Shown here one piece after another: positions 1-5,848 of a DNA stretch of 21,317 nt. Origin of the DNA: a virus; IMG/VR virus record IMGVR_UViG_3300027733_000239, positions 1 through 21,317 of that record. One strand, given 5' to 3'. The stretch's first letter is position 1. Every line of letters starts with the position of its first letter. The translations under genes were made by a program, and so were the position numbers. Below the pieces are notes generated by a model that saw only the letters and a list, made by a program, of their open reading frames with translations, was not told the DNA's origin and did not search any database.

Positions 1-71
1 TCCTTGACATGACTGGAGCTTGTATGTCTTTTGTTATTGGCGAAAGAATGTACTTGACACTTAAAAAATGA
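1..71 (+). CDS. 3' end of a gene cut by the window start
   Basis: An open frame read from base 3 gives about 22 residues ending in ERMYLTLKK and then TGA at 69-71. The next gene's ATG overlaps this stop (ATGA), which suggests translational coupling and a real gene. Only the last residues are visible, so the function cannot be named. Its place just before a small membrane protein and a DUF5675 protein is compatible with a lysis or tail-end gene, but that is inference. Confidence 0.5.
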   Translation, partial: LDMTGACMSFVIGERMYLTLKK

Positions 72-226
72 TTGTATTAAACATAATGAATTGGATAGGC
101 TTAACTATCCTTAAGTTTTTAATAGTATCATTGTTATTTGGTGCTATGGGTTTTTCTATTATCTTTATGTATGCTATGCAATACTTAACACAAGCATTAC
201 ATTATGTAGATAAAAATGTTAATTGA
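68..226 (+). CDS. small single-span membrane protein, holin or spanin candidate
   Basis: This 52-codon frame starts with an ATG that overlaps the previous stop and ends inside the start of the DUF5675 gene (TGA 224-226 against ATG 216). Residues about 9-38 are almost all hydrophobic (Trp, Ile, Leu, Phe, Met, Gly), a long single membrane segment, followed by a short polar tail ending DKNVN. Size, topology and position next to a probable cell-wall gene suggest a lysis role such as a holin. No family was recognised, so function is inference. Confidence 0.6.
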   Translation: MIVLNIMNWIGLTILKFLIVSLLFGAMGFSIIFMYAMQYLTQALHYVDKNVN

Positions 227-605
227 AGTAAAAAGATATGAATTTAATGATACCTATACTGTAGGTAGAATGTATATCAACAATGTTTATTTCTGTTACA
301 CCCTAGAAGACGTAGTTAGAAAGGGAGCTAAAGTAAATGGACAAACAGCTATTCCTGCTGGGACTTACGATGTTATTATTGATGACTCTGCTAGATTTGG
401 CAAACCTATGCCTCATATTTTAAATGTGCCTAATTTTACAGGGGTGCGAATACACTCTGGTAATACATCTAAAGACACAGATGGATGTATTTTGTTAGGT
501 CATACCTATGCAGGTAAAGATTTTATAGGAAACTCTAAACTAGCATACGATGTGTTCTTTAATAAACTTAAAGAAGATAAAACTGCATCTATTACTATTT
601 CATAG
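216..605 (+). CDS. DUF5675 family protein, probable cell-wall active enzyme
   Basis: The 129-residue product matches the DUF5675 pattern: an N-terminal strand with FCYTLED (about residues 26-32), TAIPAGTYDV (about 44-53), LNVPNFTGVRIHSGNT (about 69-84) and a downstream DTDGCILLG. The paired His (IHSGNT) and Cys (DGC) are the conserved residues of the family and recall the His/Cys centre of L,D-transpeptidase-like folds; a peptidoglycan-directed role is widely suspected but not proven. It overlaps the upstream membrane protein by 11 bases, consistent with a lysis cassette. No strong Shine-Dalgarno is visible, so translation is probably coupled to the upstream gene. Confidence 0.85.
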   Translation: MLIEVKRYEFNDTYTVGRMYINNVYFCYTLEDVVRKGAKVNGQTAIPAGTYDVIIDDSARFGKPMPHILNVPNFTGVRIHSGNTSKDTDGCILLGHTYAGKDFIGNSKLAYDVFFNKLKEDKTASITIS

Positions 606-639
606 TATATAATAGGTAAACTCATAACCAAAGGTTAAT

Positions 640-1377
640 ATGAAAATATTACTTATTGATATAGAAGTAGCACCAAATACTGCTCATGTCTGGGGTATCT
701 TTGACCAGAACATCTCTATTAACCAATTACTAGAATCATCTTATACTCTTTGCTACGCAGCCAAATGGTATGGTGAATCTAAAATCATGTTTGACTCCAT
801 TCAAAAATCTGGTAAACAAAAGATGCTTGACTCTGTGCATAAACTTCTTGACGAAGCTGATGCCATAGTCCACTACAACGGTTCTAGGTTTGACATACCC
901 ATACTACATAAAGAGTTTTTATTAGCAGGTATGAACCCTCCAGCACCTTCTAAACAGATAGATTTACTTCAAGTAGCTCGTAGACAGTTTAGGTTTGTTT
1001 CTAATAAACTAGATTATGTATCACAGGCTTTAGGACTTGGTGCTAAAACAGCACATGAAGGTCATGCCTTATGGTTAAAATGTATGAATGATGACCGTAA
1101 AGCATGGAAGACAATGGAAGAATACAATAAGAATGACGTTATTCTTTTAGAGAAAGTATATAACCGTTTTAAAGGATGGATTAAATCACATCCTAATCAC
1201 AATGCTTATTCTAAAAGCATGGTATGCCCAAGTTGCAATTCTAGTAAATTACATAAACGTGGGTTTGCAATTACAGCTACACGACAATATCAACGATACC
1301 AATGTTCGGAGTGTGGGTCATGGAGCAAGTCTGTGAAATCAGAAAAGAATTACAACGAATCAGTTACCAGCATATAA
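640..1377 (+). CDS. predicted DEDD-type 3'-5' exonuclease with C-terminal zinc ribbon
   Basis: The N-terminal 180 residues are RNase H-like: DIE at 7-9 (first acidic motif), NGSRFDIP at 80-87 (the NxxxFDxP motif) and YNKND at 162-166 (the YxxxD motif of the DEDDy class). This resembles YprB-type predicted exonucleases. The C-terminus adds a treble-clef-like zinc ribbon, Cys196-x2-Cys199 and Cys222-x2-Cys225, with basic and aromatic residues between the pairs, probably for nucleic-acid binding. It may process DNA or RNA during replication or host takeover; the target is unknown. AAAGG precedes the ATG. Confidence 0.8.
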   Translation: MKILLIDIEVAPNTAHVWGIFDQNISINQLLESSYTLCYAAKWYGESKIMFDSIQKSGKQKMLDSVHKLLDEADAIVHYNGSRFDIPILHKEFLLAGMNPPAPSKQIDLLQVARRQFRFVSNKLDYVSQALGLGAKTAHEGHALWLKCMNDDRKAWKTMEEYNKNDVILLEKVYNRFKGWIKSHPNHNAYSKSMVCPSCNSSKLHKRGFAITATRQYQRYQCSECGSWSKSVKSEKNYNESVTSI

Positions 1378-1385
1378 GGAAAATA

Positions 1386-1553
1386 ATGAACATTCAGCAG
1401 TTATGTGAGCATATGGTAGGCAAAATGGTAGTAGAAGCAGAAGCCTACTACGGTGAAAACGTGCTTATTATAATGTTAGACGATGGTAGTCACATAGAAA
1501 TTAGTGGTGATGACCTATCTGTTTATTCAGAAGTACCAGAATTAGACGATTAA
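1386..1553 (+). CDS. small acidic protein, unknown function
   Basis: The ATG at 1386 follows AAGGA at a normal distance and gives 55 residues; a longer in-frame start at 1302 would overlap the exonuclease by 76 bases and is less likely. The product is acidic (LDDGSHIEISGDDL, EVPELDD) with alternating hydrophobics that suggest a small beta fold. No family recognised. It is the last plus-strand gene before a run of minus-strand genes. Confidence 0.6.
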   Translation: MNIQQLCEHMVGKMVVEAEAYYGENVLIIMLDDGSHIEISGDDLSVYSEVPELDD

Positions 1554-1580
1554 ACCCCTTTTAAACGCATTTTAAGGGGT
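1554..1580. terminator. weak inverted repeat between convergent genes
   Basis: ACCCCTT at 1554-1560 pairs with AAGGGGT at 1574-1580 across a 13-base loop. It lies exactly between a plus-strand gene end and a minus-strand gene end, where a bidirectional terminator is expected. Neither side has a clear run of T, so intrinsic termination would be inefficient. Confidence 0.35.
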
Positions 1581-1590
1581 CTACCACGCA

Positions 1591-1746
1591 TTAAACACAA
1601 ATAATCATATCCTTACCCCTAGTGCATACTGTCACAGTACCATCAGGTGCAAATATAGTGGTTGTATCAGCTAATGCTTTTTCTGTTCCCCATACGGCTA
1701 ATCCAGCCATTACAATAATAAATACAATATATATTTTATTCATCAT
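1591..1746 (-). CDS. small exported protein with signal peptide and two cysteines
   Basis: The minus-strand frame gives 50-51 residues. The N-terminus MNKIYIVFIIVMAGLAVWG is a hydrophobic signal sequence, followed by a likely signal peptidase I site at ALA/D. The mature part is only about 25 residues (TTTIFAPDG, then VTVCT and MIICV), with two Cys that could form a disulfide in the periplasm. Its start lies inside the last codons of the DUF3310 gene. No family is recognised with confidence. Confidence 0.7.
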   Translation of the reverse strand: MMNKIYIVFIIVMAGLAVWGTEKALADTTTIFAPDGTVTVCTRGKDMIICV

Positions 1747-2008
1747 CAAATCTACCCAAAATAGCCTCAACTTCTGGTGGGTTTATAACTTCTTCATCTT
1801 TAACTATTTCTAATAGTTTATCTTTATACCATTCAGACTTTTGCAAATCTTCTTCAAACTTTCCTTTAAAAGGGTATCGTAAGTCATATTTCATCTTACA
1901 TCCTTTTAGGTATCCAATAAACTCTTCTTTTGTCAAGCGACTTTGAATGACATCTATTGCCTCAATTCCGCCTTGTAAATAATGCCTTGGGTGGTTCACG
2001 TTATCCAT
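1736..2008 (-). CDS. DUF3310 family protein
   Basis: The N-terminus NVNHPRHYLQGGIEAIDVI is the signature of DUF3310, a small phage family sometimes called SaV-like or nucleotide-kinase-like without firm biochemical support. Residues 30-60 hold the usual FIGYLKGCKMKYDLRY continuation. Three ATGs in a row (2014, 2011, 2008) follow GGAGG directly; the third has the best spacing and gives about 90 residues. The acidic C-terminus ends FDDE. Confidence 0.85.
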   Translation of the reverse strand: MDNVNHPRHYLQGGIEAIDVIQSRLTKEEFIGYLKGCKMKYDLRYPFKGKFEEDLQKSEWYKDKLLEIVKDEEVINPPEVEAILGRFDDE

Positions 2009-2105
2009 CATCATCCTCCATATATTGTTTAACTTCTACTTGAATAATTGCTACAATTACCATTCCTATTAATATTACTGCTGGTACTACAAAAAAATAA
2101 ATCAT
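2001..2105 (-). CDS. tiny single-span membrane protein (34 aa)
   Basis: The ATG at 2105 overlaps the glycosyltransferase stop as ATGA. Residues 2-23 are hydrophobic (IYFFVVPAVILIGMVIVAII) and form one membrane helix; the tail is acidic (YMEDDDG). Its 3' end carries the GGAGG ribosome binding site of the DUF3310 gene, so it has a coupling role at least. Function unknown. Confidence 0.55.
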   Translation of the reverse strand: MIYFFVVPAVILIGMVIVAIIQVEVKQYMEDDDG

Positions 2106-2842
2106 ACAAGTCTACCACTATATTGATAAGTGCCTGTATGGACTAACTGTGCCCATGCTGCACCCCATACTTTAATGCCATTGTCCCTAGCTAGTTTACA
2201 GAAATGATAATCTTCTGACAATAGTTTCTTATCTTCATCAATGCTAGTAGCAAAGTACTCCACTACCTCATCACCTAAATCAGAATTGTTAGTAGTATCA
2301 TTCATGTTATGGATGTATTTTGGACACTTGTTTTTAAGTTTTTCAAATACTTCACGCTTAATCACCATAAAACCTGTACCACCATATTTAATCTCAAAAG
2401 GTTTATCTAATGGCACAAGTTCTTCTGTAACATCACCTAACATATTGACTACATATTGACCAGTAAAGTATTTTAATTGGTTTTCTGGTACATTCTTTTT
2501 GATAGCAAATGCTAATGAGCCAAAGTTAATTTCTTTTTTAGGGTAAAGACCACAAATAATTTCTACATCAGAGTCAATCATCTTAAATAAATGTTCTGGG
2601 TCAAAATGAATATCAGCATCAATAAATATCATATGCGTACAATCAGATTTTAAAAAATCATTAACTAATGTATTGCGACCACGAGTAATAAGGCTTTCGT
2701 TGTATAAGAATGAAAAGTAAGCATTTATATTTTTAACAGTTAAATGTGATTGAAGGTTTAATATAGACTCCATATAAGTGCCATAACAAAGACCGCCATA
2801 CATAGGTGTTGCTATAAATAAATTAGGTTTAGTCGCCACCAT
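2102..2842 (-). CDS. GT-A fold glycosyltransferase (family 2-like)
   Basis: The 246-residue product has a Rossmann-type start (LFIATPMYGG), a nucleotide-sugar and metal-binding DXD motif in IFIDADIHF (Asp75, Asp77), a GGTGFMVIKR loop and SEDYHFCKLARDNG near the C-terminus, the acceptor-side acid region of GT-A enzymes. ATG at 2842 is preferred because GGAGG lies just upstream. Phage enzymes of this kind may modify host surface sugar, phage DNA or virion proteins; the target cannot be told here. It overlaps both neighbours, so it is co-translated with them. Confidence 0.8.
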   Translation of the reverse strand: MVATKPNLFIATPMYGGLCYGTYMESILNLQSHLTVKNINAYFSFLYNESLITRGRNTLVNDFLKSDCTHMIFIDADIHFDPEHLFKMIDSDVEIICGLYPKKEINFGSLAFAIKKNVPENQLKYFTGQYVVNMLGDVTEELVPLDKPFEIKYGGTGFMVIKREVFEKLKNKCPKYIHNMNDTTNNSDLGDEVVEYFATSIDEDKKLLSEDYHFCKLARDNGIKVWGAAWAQLVHTGTYQYSGRLV

Positions 2843-3065
2843 AAGCCTCCACAAGTTTTTTACTATCGTATTTAGATATACCCTTATACTCTTCTATGGG
2901 CTCGCCTGCAATTAATGGCGTTATCTTAATATGATGTGTTGTATTCTTTAAATCGTTTAAATATGATAGTTGGTTAGGATGGAAAGACCATAAATAAGAC
3001 TTTAACAAGTCACCAGACTTTACATCATATTCTTCATACAAAAATGCTAGTGGTTTTTTTTTCAT
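2829..3065 (-). CDS. hypothetical protein (78 aa)
   Basis: The frame starts with MKKKPLAFLYEEYD at 3065, sharing TAATG with the stop of the hydrolase gene, and ends inside the glycosyltransferase start region. It contains SYLWSFHPNQLSYLND and KITPLIAG. It is soluble, with no membrane segment. I do not recognise a named domain. Confidence 0.65.
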   Translation of the reverse strand: MKKKPLAFLYEEYDVKSGDLLKSYLWSFHPNQLSYLNDLKNTTHHIKITPLIAGEPIEEYKGISKYDSKKLVEAYGGD

Positions 3066-3445
3066 TAGTAAAATACCATCCTTCCTATGTGCGTTTTTTT
3101 CCCTTTACCAAACCATTCTTTCTTGGGCGGTATCGAGTCATCATGGAAATATAAAGCATTTGCAACTGGGTTAGTATGTTTATTAAAAACAACCGTATCA
3201 ATAACCAAAAGTTTAGTCGCCAAATACGCCCTTTCATCAACTGGATGGTGGGTTTCATCTTGCACAGCAAACTGATTATTAGCGTAAACGACAGAGCATA
3301 CAGAATAACCCCAACGACCACTATGCAACCTATTACGAATAACATTAATCACCCCAACCTTTTCTTCTAATGAACGAGTATTGACCTCATGATACACTGC
3401 AGTTGCATAACATGCAACATCTAACTCTAAATTATTAATATCCAT
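3065..3445 (-). CDS. SleB-type cell wall hydrolase (Hydrolase_2), probable endolysin
   Basis: The 126 residues fit the SleB/Hydrolase_2 family: ATAVYHEVNTRSLEEK (about 14-29) with the conserved catalytic-type Glu20, GVINVIRNRLHSGRWG (about 31-46), SVVYANNQFAV (about 51-61) and a C-terminal ALYFHDD, then IGRMVFY. Members cleave peptidoglycan glycan strands as lytic transglycosylases or glucosaminidases. There is no signal peptide, so a holin or another export route would be needed if it is the endolysin. Unusually, it lies on the strand opposite the DUF5675 lysis-like cassette. It overlaps both neighbours at TAATG junctions. Confidence 0.85.
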   Translation of the reverse strand: MDINNLELDVACYATAVYHEVNTRSLEEKVGVINVIRNRLHSGRWGYSVCSVVYANNQFAVQDETHHPVDERAYLATKLLVIDTVVFNKHTNPVANALYFHDDSIPPKKEWFGKGKKTHIGRMVFY

Positions 3446-3777
3446 TATGGTTTGTAAGTATTATACACAATAGGATATATAATTTTAGCTCCCACTATGT
3501 TAATAATTTTTCTTCTTATAGAATCTTTATGAATATTAACTACAAAACAACATAAGTCTAATAATTCACTATTAGTAAATAACCATTTAATAGCATCTAT
3601 TTTGCTATTGAAATTAATTTCGTGATTATATCTTGTATTTTTACTATTTTCATTGGTAGGTTTTTGCCTATACAAAGCATCTTCTACTGCTTTCATTAAA
3701 ATACATGTCATTAATTTACCTTCTGGTGTATGTGATAACATACTATTATCATCATTGTCAATTATTTCTTCTAACAT
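3445..3777 (-). CDS. hypothetical protein (110 aa)
   Basis: ATG at 3777 follows AGGAGG at good spacing. The product has an acidic N-terminus, then a helical middle with TRYNHEIN and AIKWLFTNSELLDLCCFV, then HKDSIRRKI. That pattern recurs in phage proteins of unknown role and may form a small helical DNA-associated domain; this is only a resemblance from memory. It heads the minus-strand gene run that contains the hydrolase and glycosyltransferase. Confidence 0.65.
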   Translation of the reverse strand: MLEEIIDNDDNSMLSHTPEGKLMTCILMKAVEDALYRQKPTNENSKNTRYNHEINFNSKIDAIKWLFTNSELLDLCCFVVNIHKDSIRRKIINIVGAKIIYPIVYNTYKP

Positions 3778-3820
3778 ATTGCCTCCTGATTTTACTTAGG
3801 GTTATATAATTACTTTGTTG

Positions 3821-3849
3821 TTGATTTTGTATTGCAAAATACGCATAAT
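3821..3849 (+). promoter_or_regulatory. predicted sigma70-type promoter of pqqA
   Basis: TTGATT at 3821-3826 and CATAAT at 3844-3849 are separated by exactly 17 bp, putting the start point near 3856 and a leader of about 38 nt. An inverted repeat ATTTTG-N5-CAAAAT (3824-3840) fills most of the spacer, a place where a regulator could block polymerase. Part of it recurs at 3864-3872 (ATTTTGTAT), 40 bp downstream. Confidence 0.55.
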
Positions 3850-3893
3850 TTGCTAGACAAACAATTTTGTATGTCATAAACAAGGAGCAAACT

Positions 3894-3965
3894 ATGTGGA
3901 CAAAACCATCAGCAACTGAAATGCGTTTCGGCTTTGAAGTAACTATGTACGTTATGAACAAGTAA
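3894..3965 (+). CDS. pqqA: PqqA, pyrroloquinoline quinone precursor peptide
   Basis: The 23-codon frame begins MWTKP and ends RFGFEVTMYVMNK. It matches PqqA in length and layout: Trp2, Lys4-Pro5, and the Glu15-x3-Tyr19 pair (EVTMY). In known PqqA the radical SAM enzyme PqqE, with chaperone PqqD, crosslinks this Glu and Tyr, which become PQQ, the cofactor of periplasmic methanol and glucose dehydrogenases. AGGAG at 3884-3888 gives a strong ribosome binding site. The gene stands alone on the plus strand between minus-strand blocks, with its own promoter and no other pqq genes nearby. It most likely feeds host PqqB-E during infection (inference). Confidence 0.93.
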   Translation: MWTKPSATEMRFGFEVTMYVMNK

Positions 3966-3977
3966 TTATTGCATTAT

Positions 3978-4005
3978 GGGGATGTTCCTAAAAAGGAACA
4001 TCCTC
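3978..4005. terminator. strong hairpin between pqqA and the SSB-like gene
   Basis: GGATGTTCCT (3980-3989) pairs perfectly with AGGAACATCC (3994-4003) around an AAAA loop; two more pairs extend it (one G-T). It lies 12 bases after the pqqA stop and overlaps the last codons (DVPF-stop) of the convergent minus-strand gene. There is no T-run on either side, so it may act as a transcript-end stabiliser or mRNA boundary rather than a classical terminator. Confidence 0.5.
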
Positions 4006-4218
4006 ATCTATTGCTTCTTGTTTAGGCTTAACATCGCCTTCTTTCATTTGCACAGAGCCACTAATAAACTTACCCTTAGCACTCTCTCTAATCCATCCAC
4101 TAATTCTAAACTCAATCCCATCTACGTTAGCATTGCCTGTGTAGTCTGGTCGTTTTGGATTGTCGCCCTTATCATTTTTAAATAAAGTAAACGTATTTGT
4201 ATTATCATATTCTGCCAT
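3988..4218 (-). CDS. SSB-like protein with acidic DEDVPF tip
   Basis: This 76-residue product begins with YDNTNTFTLFKND and continues with strands compatible with an OB-type barrel (RPDYTGNANVDG, EFRISGWIRES, KGKFISGSVQM), and it ends EAIDEDVPF. That tip mimics the DDDIPF tail by which bacterial SSB recruits partners. It closes a minus-strand operon with YqaJ exonuclease and ERF annealing protein, so a single-strand DNA binding role in phage recombination is likely. It is shorter than cellular SSB (about 170 aa); a DUF736-like relation is also possible. AAGGAAAT precedes the ATG. Confidence 0.7.
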   Translation of the reverse strand: MAEYDNTNTFTLFKNDKGDNPKRPDYTGNANVDGIEFRISGWIRESAKGKFISGSVQMKEGDVKPKQEAIDEDVPF

Positions 4219-4219
4219 T

Positions 4220-4420
4220 TTATTTCCTTAGTGTTTTATAAAAATTTGCTACTGTGCTACCTGTAAAGTTATCAGGATGACGTTTAATTAATTGACCAAT
4301 AACTTTATCTAATCTTTCCATGTACTCTTCTTGCTTTTCTAAAGACAGTTCATCAAATGTTTGTGCATGTAATCCACTAGATGCTTTAATTAATGCTTGT
4401 CTTTCTATATCGTTAAACAT
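4220..4420 (-). CDS. small helical protein in the recombination operon
   Basis: The ATG shares TAATG with the stop of the exonuclease gene, whose last codons carry AAGGAG as ribosome binding site. The 66-residue product is predicted mainly helical (FNDIERQALIKASSGLH, DELSLEKQEEYMERLDKVI) and ends in a basic tail. No domain recognised. Position suggests an accessory of the exonuclease/annealing system. Confidence 0.65.
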   Translation of the reverse strand: MFNDIERQALIKASSGLHAQTFDELSLEKQEEYMERLDKVIGQLIKRHPDNFTGSTVANFYKTLRK

Positions 4421-5022
4421 TACTTAATCTCCTTAAGTTTATTAATTACATTATCCACTTCTTTTAAAAACTCTTGTACTTCTGTTTCTAATTCTTTTTG
4501 ATAGACAGGGTCTGCCTCTATACGCTTTACAAATATTTGTAAATGTTTTGGAAACATTGGATGGTAACTCACAAAATCACACCACTTACGACCTGTCACC
4601 AAAAGTTGAAACTGTACTTGAGGAACATACTTACTTGGAATGTCTTGTGTCATCAATGTTTCTGTATGCGTACTTCCCATAGGACATTTAATTTCAAGAA
4701 TACCATCATCACCTACCATACCATCAGGACTAGCACCAGCTTCCAAAGTGGGATGCTTAACAAATCCCACCTCTTCCACTTCCCCATGTTCTTGCACATA
4801 CCTTTCCCTAGCAAATTGCTCCCTATCTATACCGTCTTGCATTGCTTGGTTAATATAAGACTCTTGCCTTTCTCCAGTCAATCTTTCACTTACTAACTGA
4901 ATCTTGTAGTTACGTCTAGACGCAGACTCACCACTCTTAATCTTTGCTAATACATCAGCCACACGACTGGCTGTAACCAAACCGAGCCTCGCTTGAAACC
5001 ACTCTTGGGAAAGTTGTTCCAT
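4420..5022 (-). CDS. YqaJ-family (lambda-exonuclease-like) recombination nuclease
   Basis: The 200 residues show the YqaJ fold markers: QEWFQARLGLVTAS at 6-19, then SPDGMV with Asp100 and LEIKCP with Glu110 and Lys112, which form the PD-(D/E)XK active site, then VPQVQFQLLVTG with the conserved glutamines. Such enzymes resect double-stranded DNA 5' to 3' to leave single strands for annealing. It overlaps the ERF gene upstream (TAATG), and together with the SSB-like protein forms a complete exonuclease-annealase recombination set. Length is typical. Confidence 0.9.
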   Translation of the reverse strand: MEQLSQEWFQARLGLVTASRVADVLAKIKSGESASRRNYKIQLVSERLTGERQESYINQAMQDGIDREQFARERYVQEHGEVEEVGFVKHPTLEAGASPDGMVGDDGILEIKCPMGSTHTETLMTQDIPSKYVPQVQFQLLVTGRKWCDFVSYHPMFPKHLQIFVKRIEADPVYQKELETEVQEFLKEVDNVINKLKEIK

Positions 5023-5441
5023 TAGATAAAGTCCTCTGCTTTAGTATCTTTCATCTTAATAACTGCACCTGCACTAGAATCAATAGCGTCATGCTCTACA
5101 ATCTCAAAAGCATTAGTCCATAAATATCTACGCAAGTAAGTTTGTACTGCACCTAAATTCTGAACCTCATGGCAACCTTTTAAGGCAGCACTTGACATAG
5201 GGCATTTAAACTCAATGAATTGTGTAGCATCATTCATATCTGTAATAGTCAATACTGCAATGTCTGTATAAAATGTAACTGTGCCACAGATACCCACCTC
5301 ATTACAAATCTCTTGAATAGTAGGTAAGAAATCACCTAACTCAAAATACTTGTATCCAGCAAATTTATTATGACCAGACTTCTTGAGGTCTGCTACTTGT
5401 AACTTTAATCTTGCTTGCATTAGCTTACTGTGTATGCTCAT
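5022..5441 (-). CDS. ERF-family single-strand annealing protein
   Basis: From ATG 5441 the 139-residue product begins MSIHSKLMQARLKLQ and contains GYKYFELGDFLPTIQEI (about 33-49) and the hallmark GAVQTYLRRYLWTNAFEI (about 105-122), the ERF-family pattern. AGGAG sits at good spacing before this ATG. A longer in-frame start at 5534 would add 31 residues but would overlap the upstream gene by about 110 bases, so it is not preferred. ERF proteins pair complementary single strands made by the exonuclease encoded next. It is on the short side for the family. Confidence 0.85.
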   Translation of the reverse strand: MSIHSKLMQARLKLQVADLKKSGHNKFAGYKYFELGDFLPTIQEICNEVGICGTVTFYTDIAVLTITDMNDATQFIEFKCPMSSAALKGCHEVQNLGAVQTYLRRYLWTNAFEIVEHDAIDSSAGAVIKMKDTKAEDFI

Positions 5442-5622
5442 CGTTTTCTCTCCTGTTACATAATGTAATGTCTCTAATACTTCCTTCTGGTGTTGCTCCA
5501 TCATCACTTGGTCGTAATGCTGTCTTTGGCTCATTTGCTTTCTCCCATTTGTCGTTAGACTCTTTAAGTTCTGCTGTGCATCTGCGTAATTCTTTTACTA
5601 CGTCTTCTAAAGTAAGCGACAT
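5425..5622 (-). CDS. small charged protein (65 aa), leftward operon
   Basis: ATG 5622 is preceded by GGGGA. The N-terminal half (MSLTLEDVVKELRRCTAELK) is a likely coiled helix; the C-terminal half is polar and looks disordered. It overlaps the membrane-protein gene upstream by 16 bases and the ERF start by 17. No family recognised; it may be an accessory of the recombination genes. Confidence 0.55.
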   Translation of the reverse strand: MSLTLEDVVKELRRCTAELKESNDKWEKANEPKTALRPSDDGATPEGSIRDITLCNRRENDEHTQ

Positions 5623-5738
5623 ATAAAATATCCCCAAAATATTACTGTAAAATATCCTACCACATAATAAAACTTTTGTGTAAACTTTTTTTGTAGTCTG
5701 TCGTTAGTAATAATTCTCATAAATCTATCTATACTCAT
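5607..5738 (-). CDS. small membrane protein (43 aa), first gene of the leftward operon
   Basis: ATG 5738 follows AGGAG with 5-base spacing. The N-terminal half is basic (DRFMRIITNDRLQKKF), the C-terminal half is a membrane helix (YYVVGYFTVIFWGYFICRLL). It is the first gene after a near-consensus promoter, so it should be among the earliest and most abundant leftward products. Function unknown; inner-membrane early phage proteins of this size often target host processes. Confidence 0.65.
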   Translation of the reverse strand: MSIDRFMRIITNDRLQKKFTQKFYYVVGYFTVIFWGYFICRLL

Positions 5739-5762
5739 GTCTACTCCTAAACTTGAAAACAC

Positions 5763-5791
5763 ACTATACTCTTACTTTAATAAATTGTCAA
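5763..5791 (-). promoter_or_regulatory. leftward early promoter (lambda pL-like position)
   Basis: On the minus strand TTGACA (5791-5786) and TATAGT (5768-5763) are 17 bp apart, a full -35 match and a five-of-six -10 match. Transcription would start near 5756 and read the 43-aa membrane protein, ERF, YqaJ and SSB-like genes. Confidence 0.85.
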
Positions 5792-5828
5792 TAGGTATTT
5801 AACAGGGGGTATTTATCCGACTTCTCTA

Positions 5829-5848
5829 TTTGACAAGATTTGACAACT
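5829..5848 (+). repeat. tandem TTTGACAA repeats, candidate operators
   Basis: TTTGACAA occurs at 5829-5836 and again at 5839-5846, exactly 10 bp (one helical turn) apart, with an inverted TTGTCAA at 5785-5791 in the facing promoter. The first copy is the -35 box of the rightward promoter. The spacing suits a regulator such as the Cro-like protein, but this is inference. Confidence 0.5.

Noticed and set aside
1302-1385. Longer start of the small acidic gene
   Set aside because: It lies inside the zinc-ribbon codons; ATG 1386 has AAGGA upstream.
3778-3893. Minus-strand promoter for the gene at 3445-3777
   Set aside because: Only weak -10-like TATAAC without a -35 at 16-18 bp was found.
3758-3961. 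Minus-strand open frame of 67 codons across pqqA
   Set aside because: It is antisense to pqqA, has no fitting ribosome binding site and an unusual composition; the plus-strand pqqA explains the region.
4543-4896. Plus-strand open frames opposite the YqaJ gene
   Set aside because: The minus strand encodes a recognised nuclease with full active site here.
5442-5534. 31-residue N-terminal extension of the ERF gene
   Set aside because: It overlaps the 65-aa gene for about 110 bases, while ATG 5441 has a good AGGAG.
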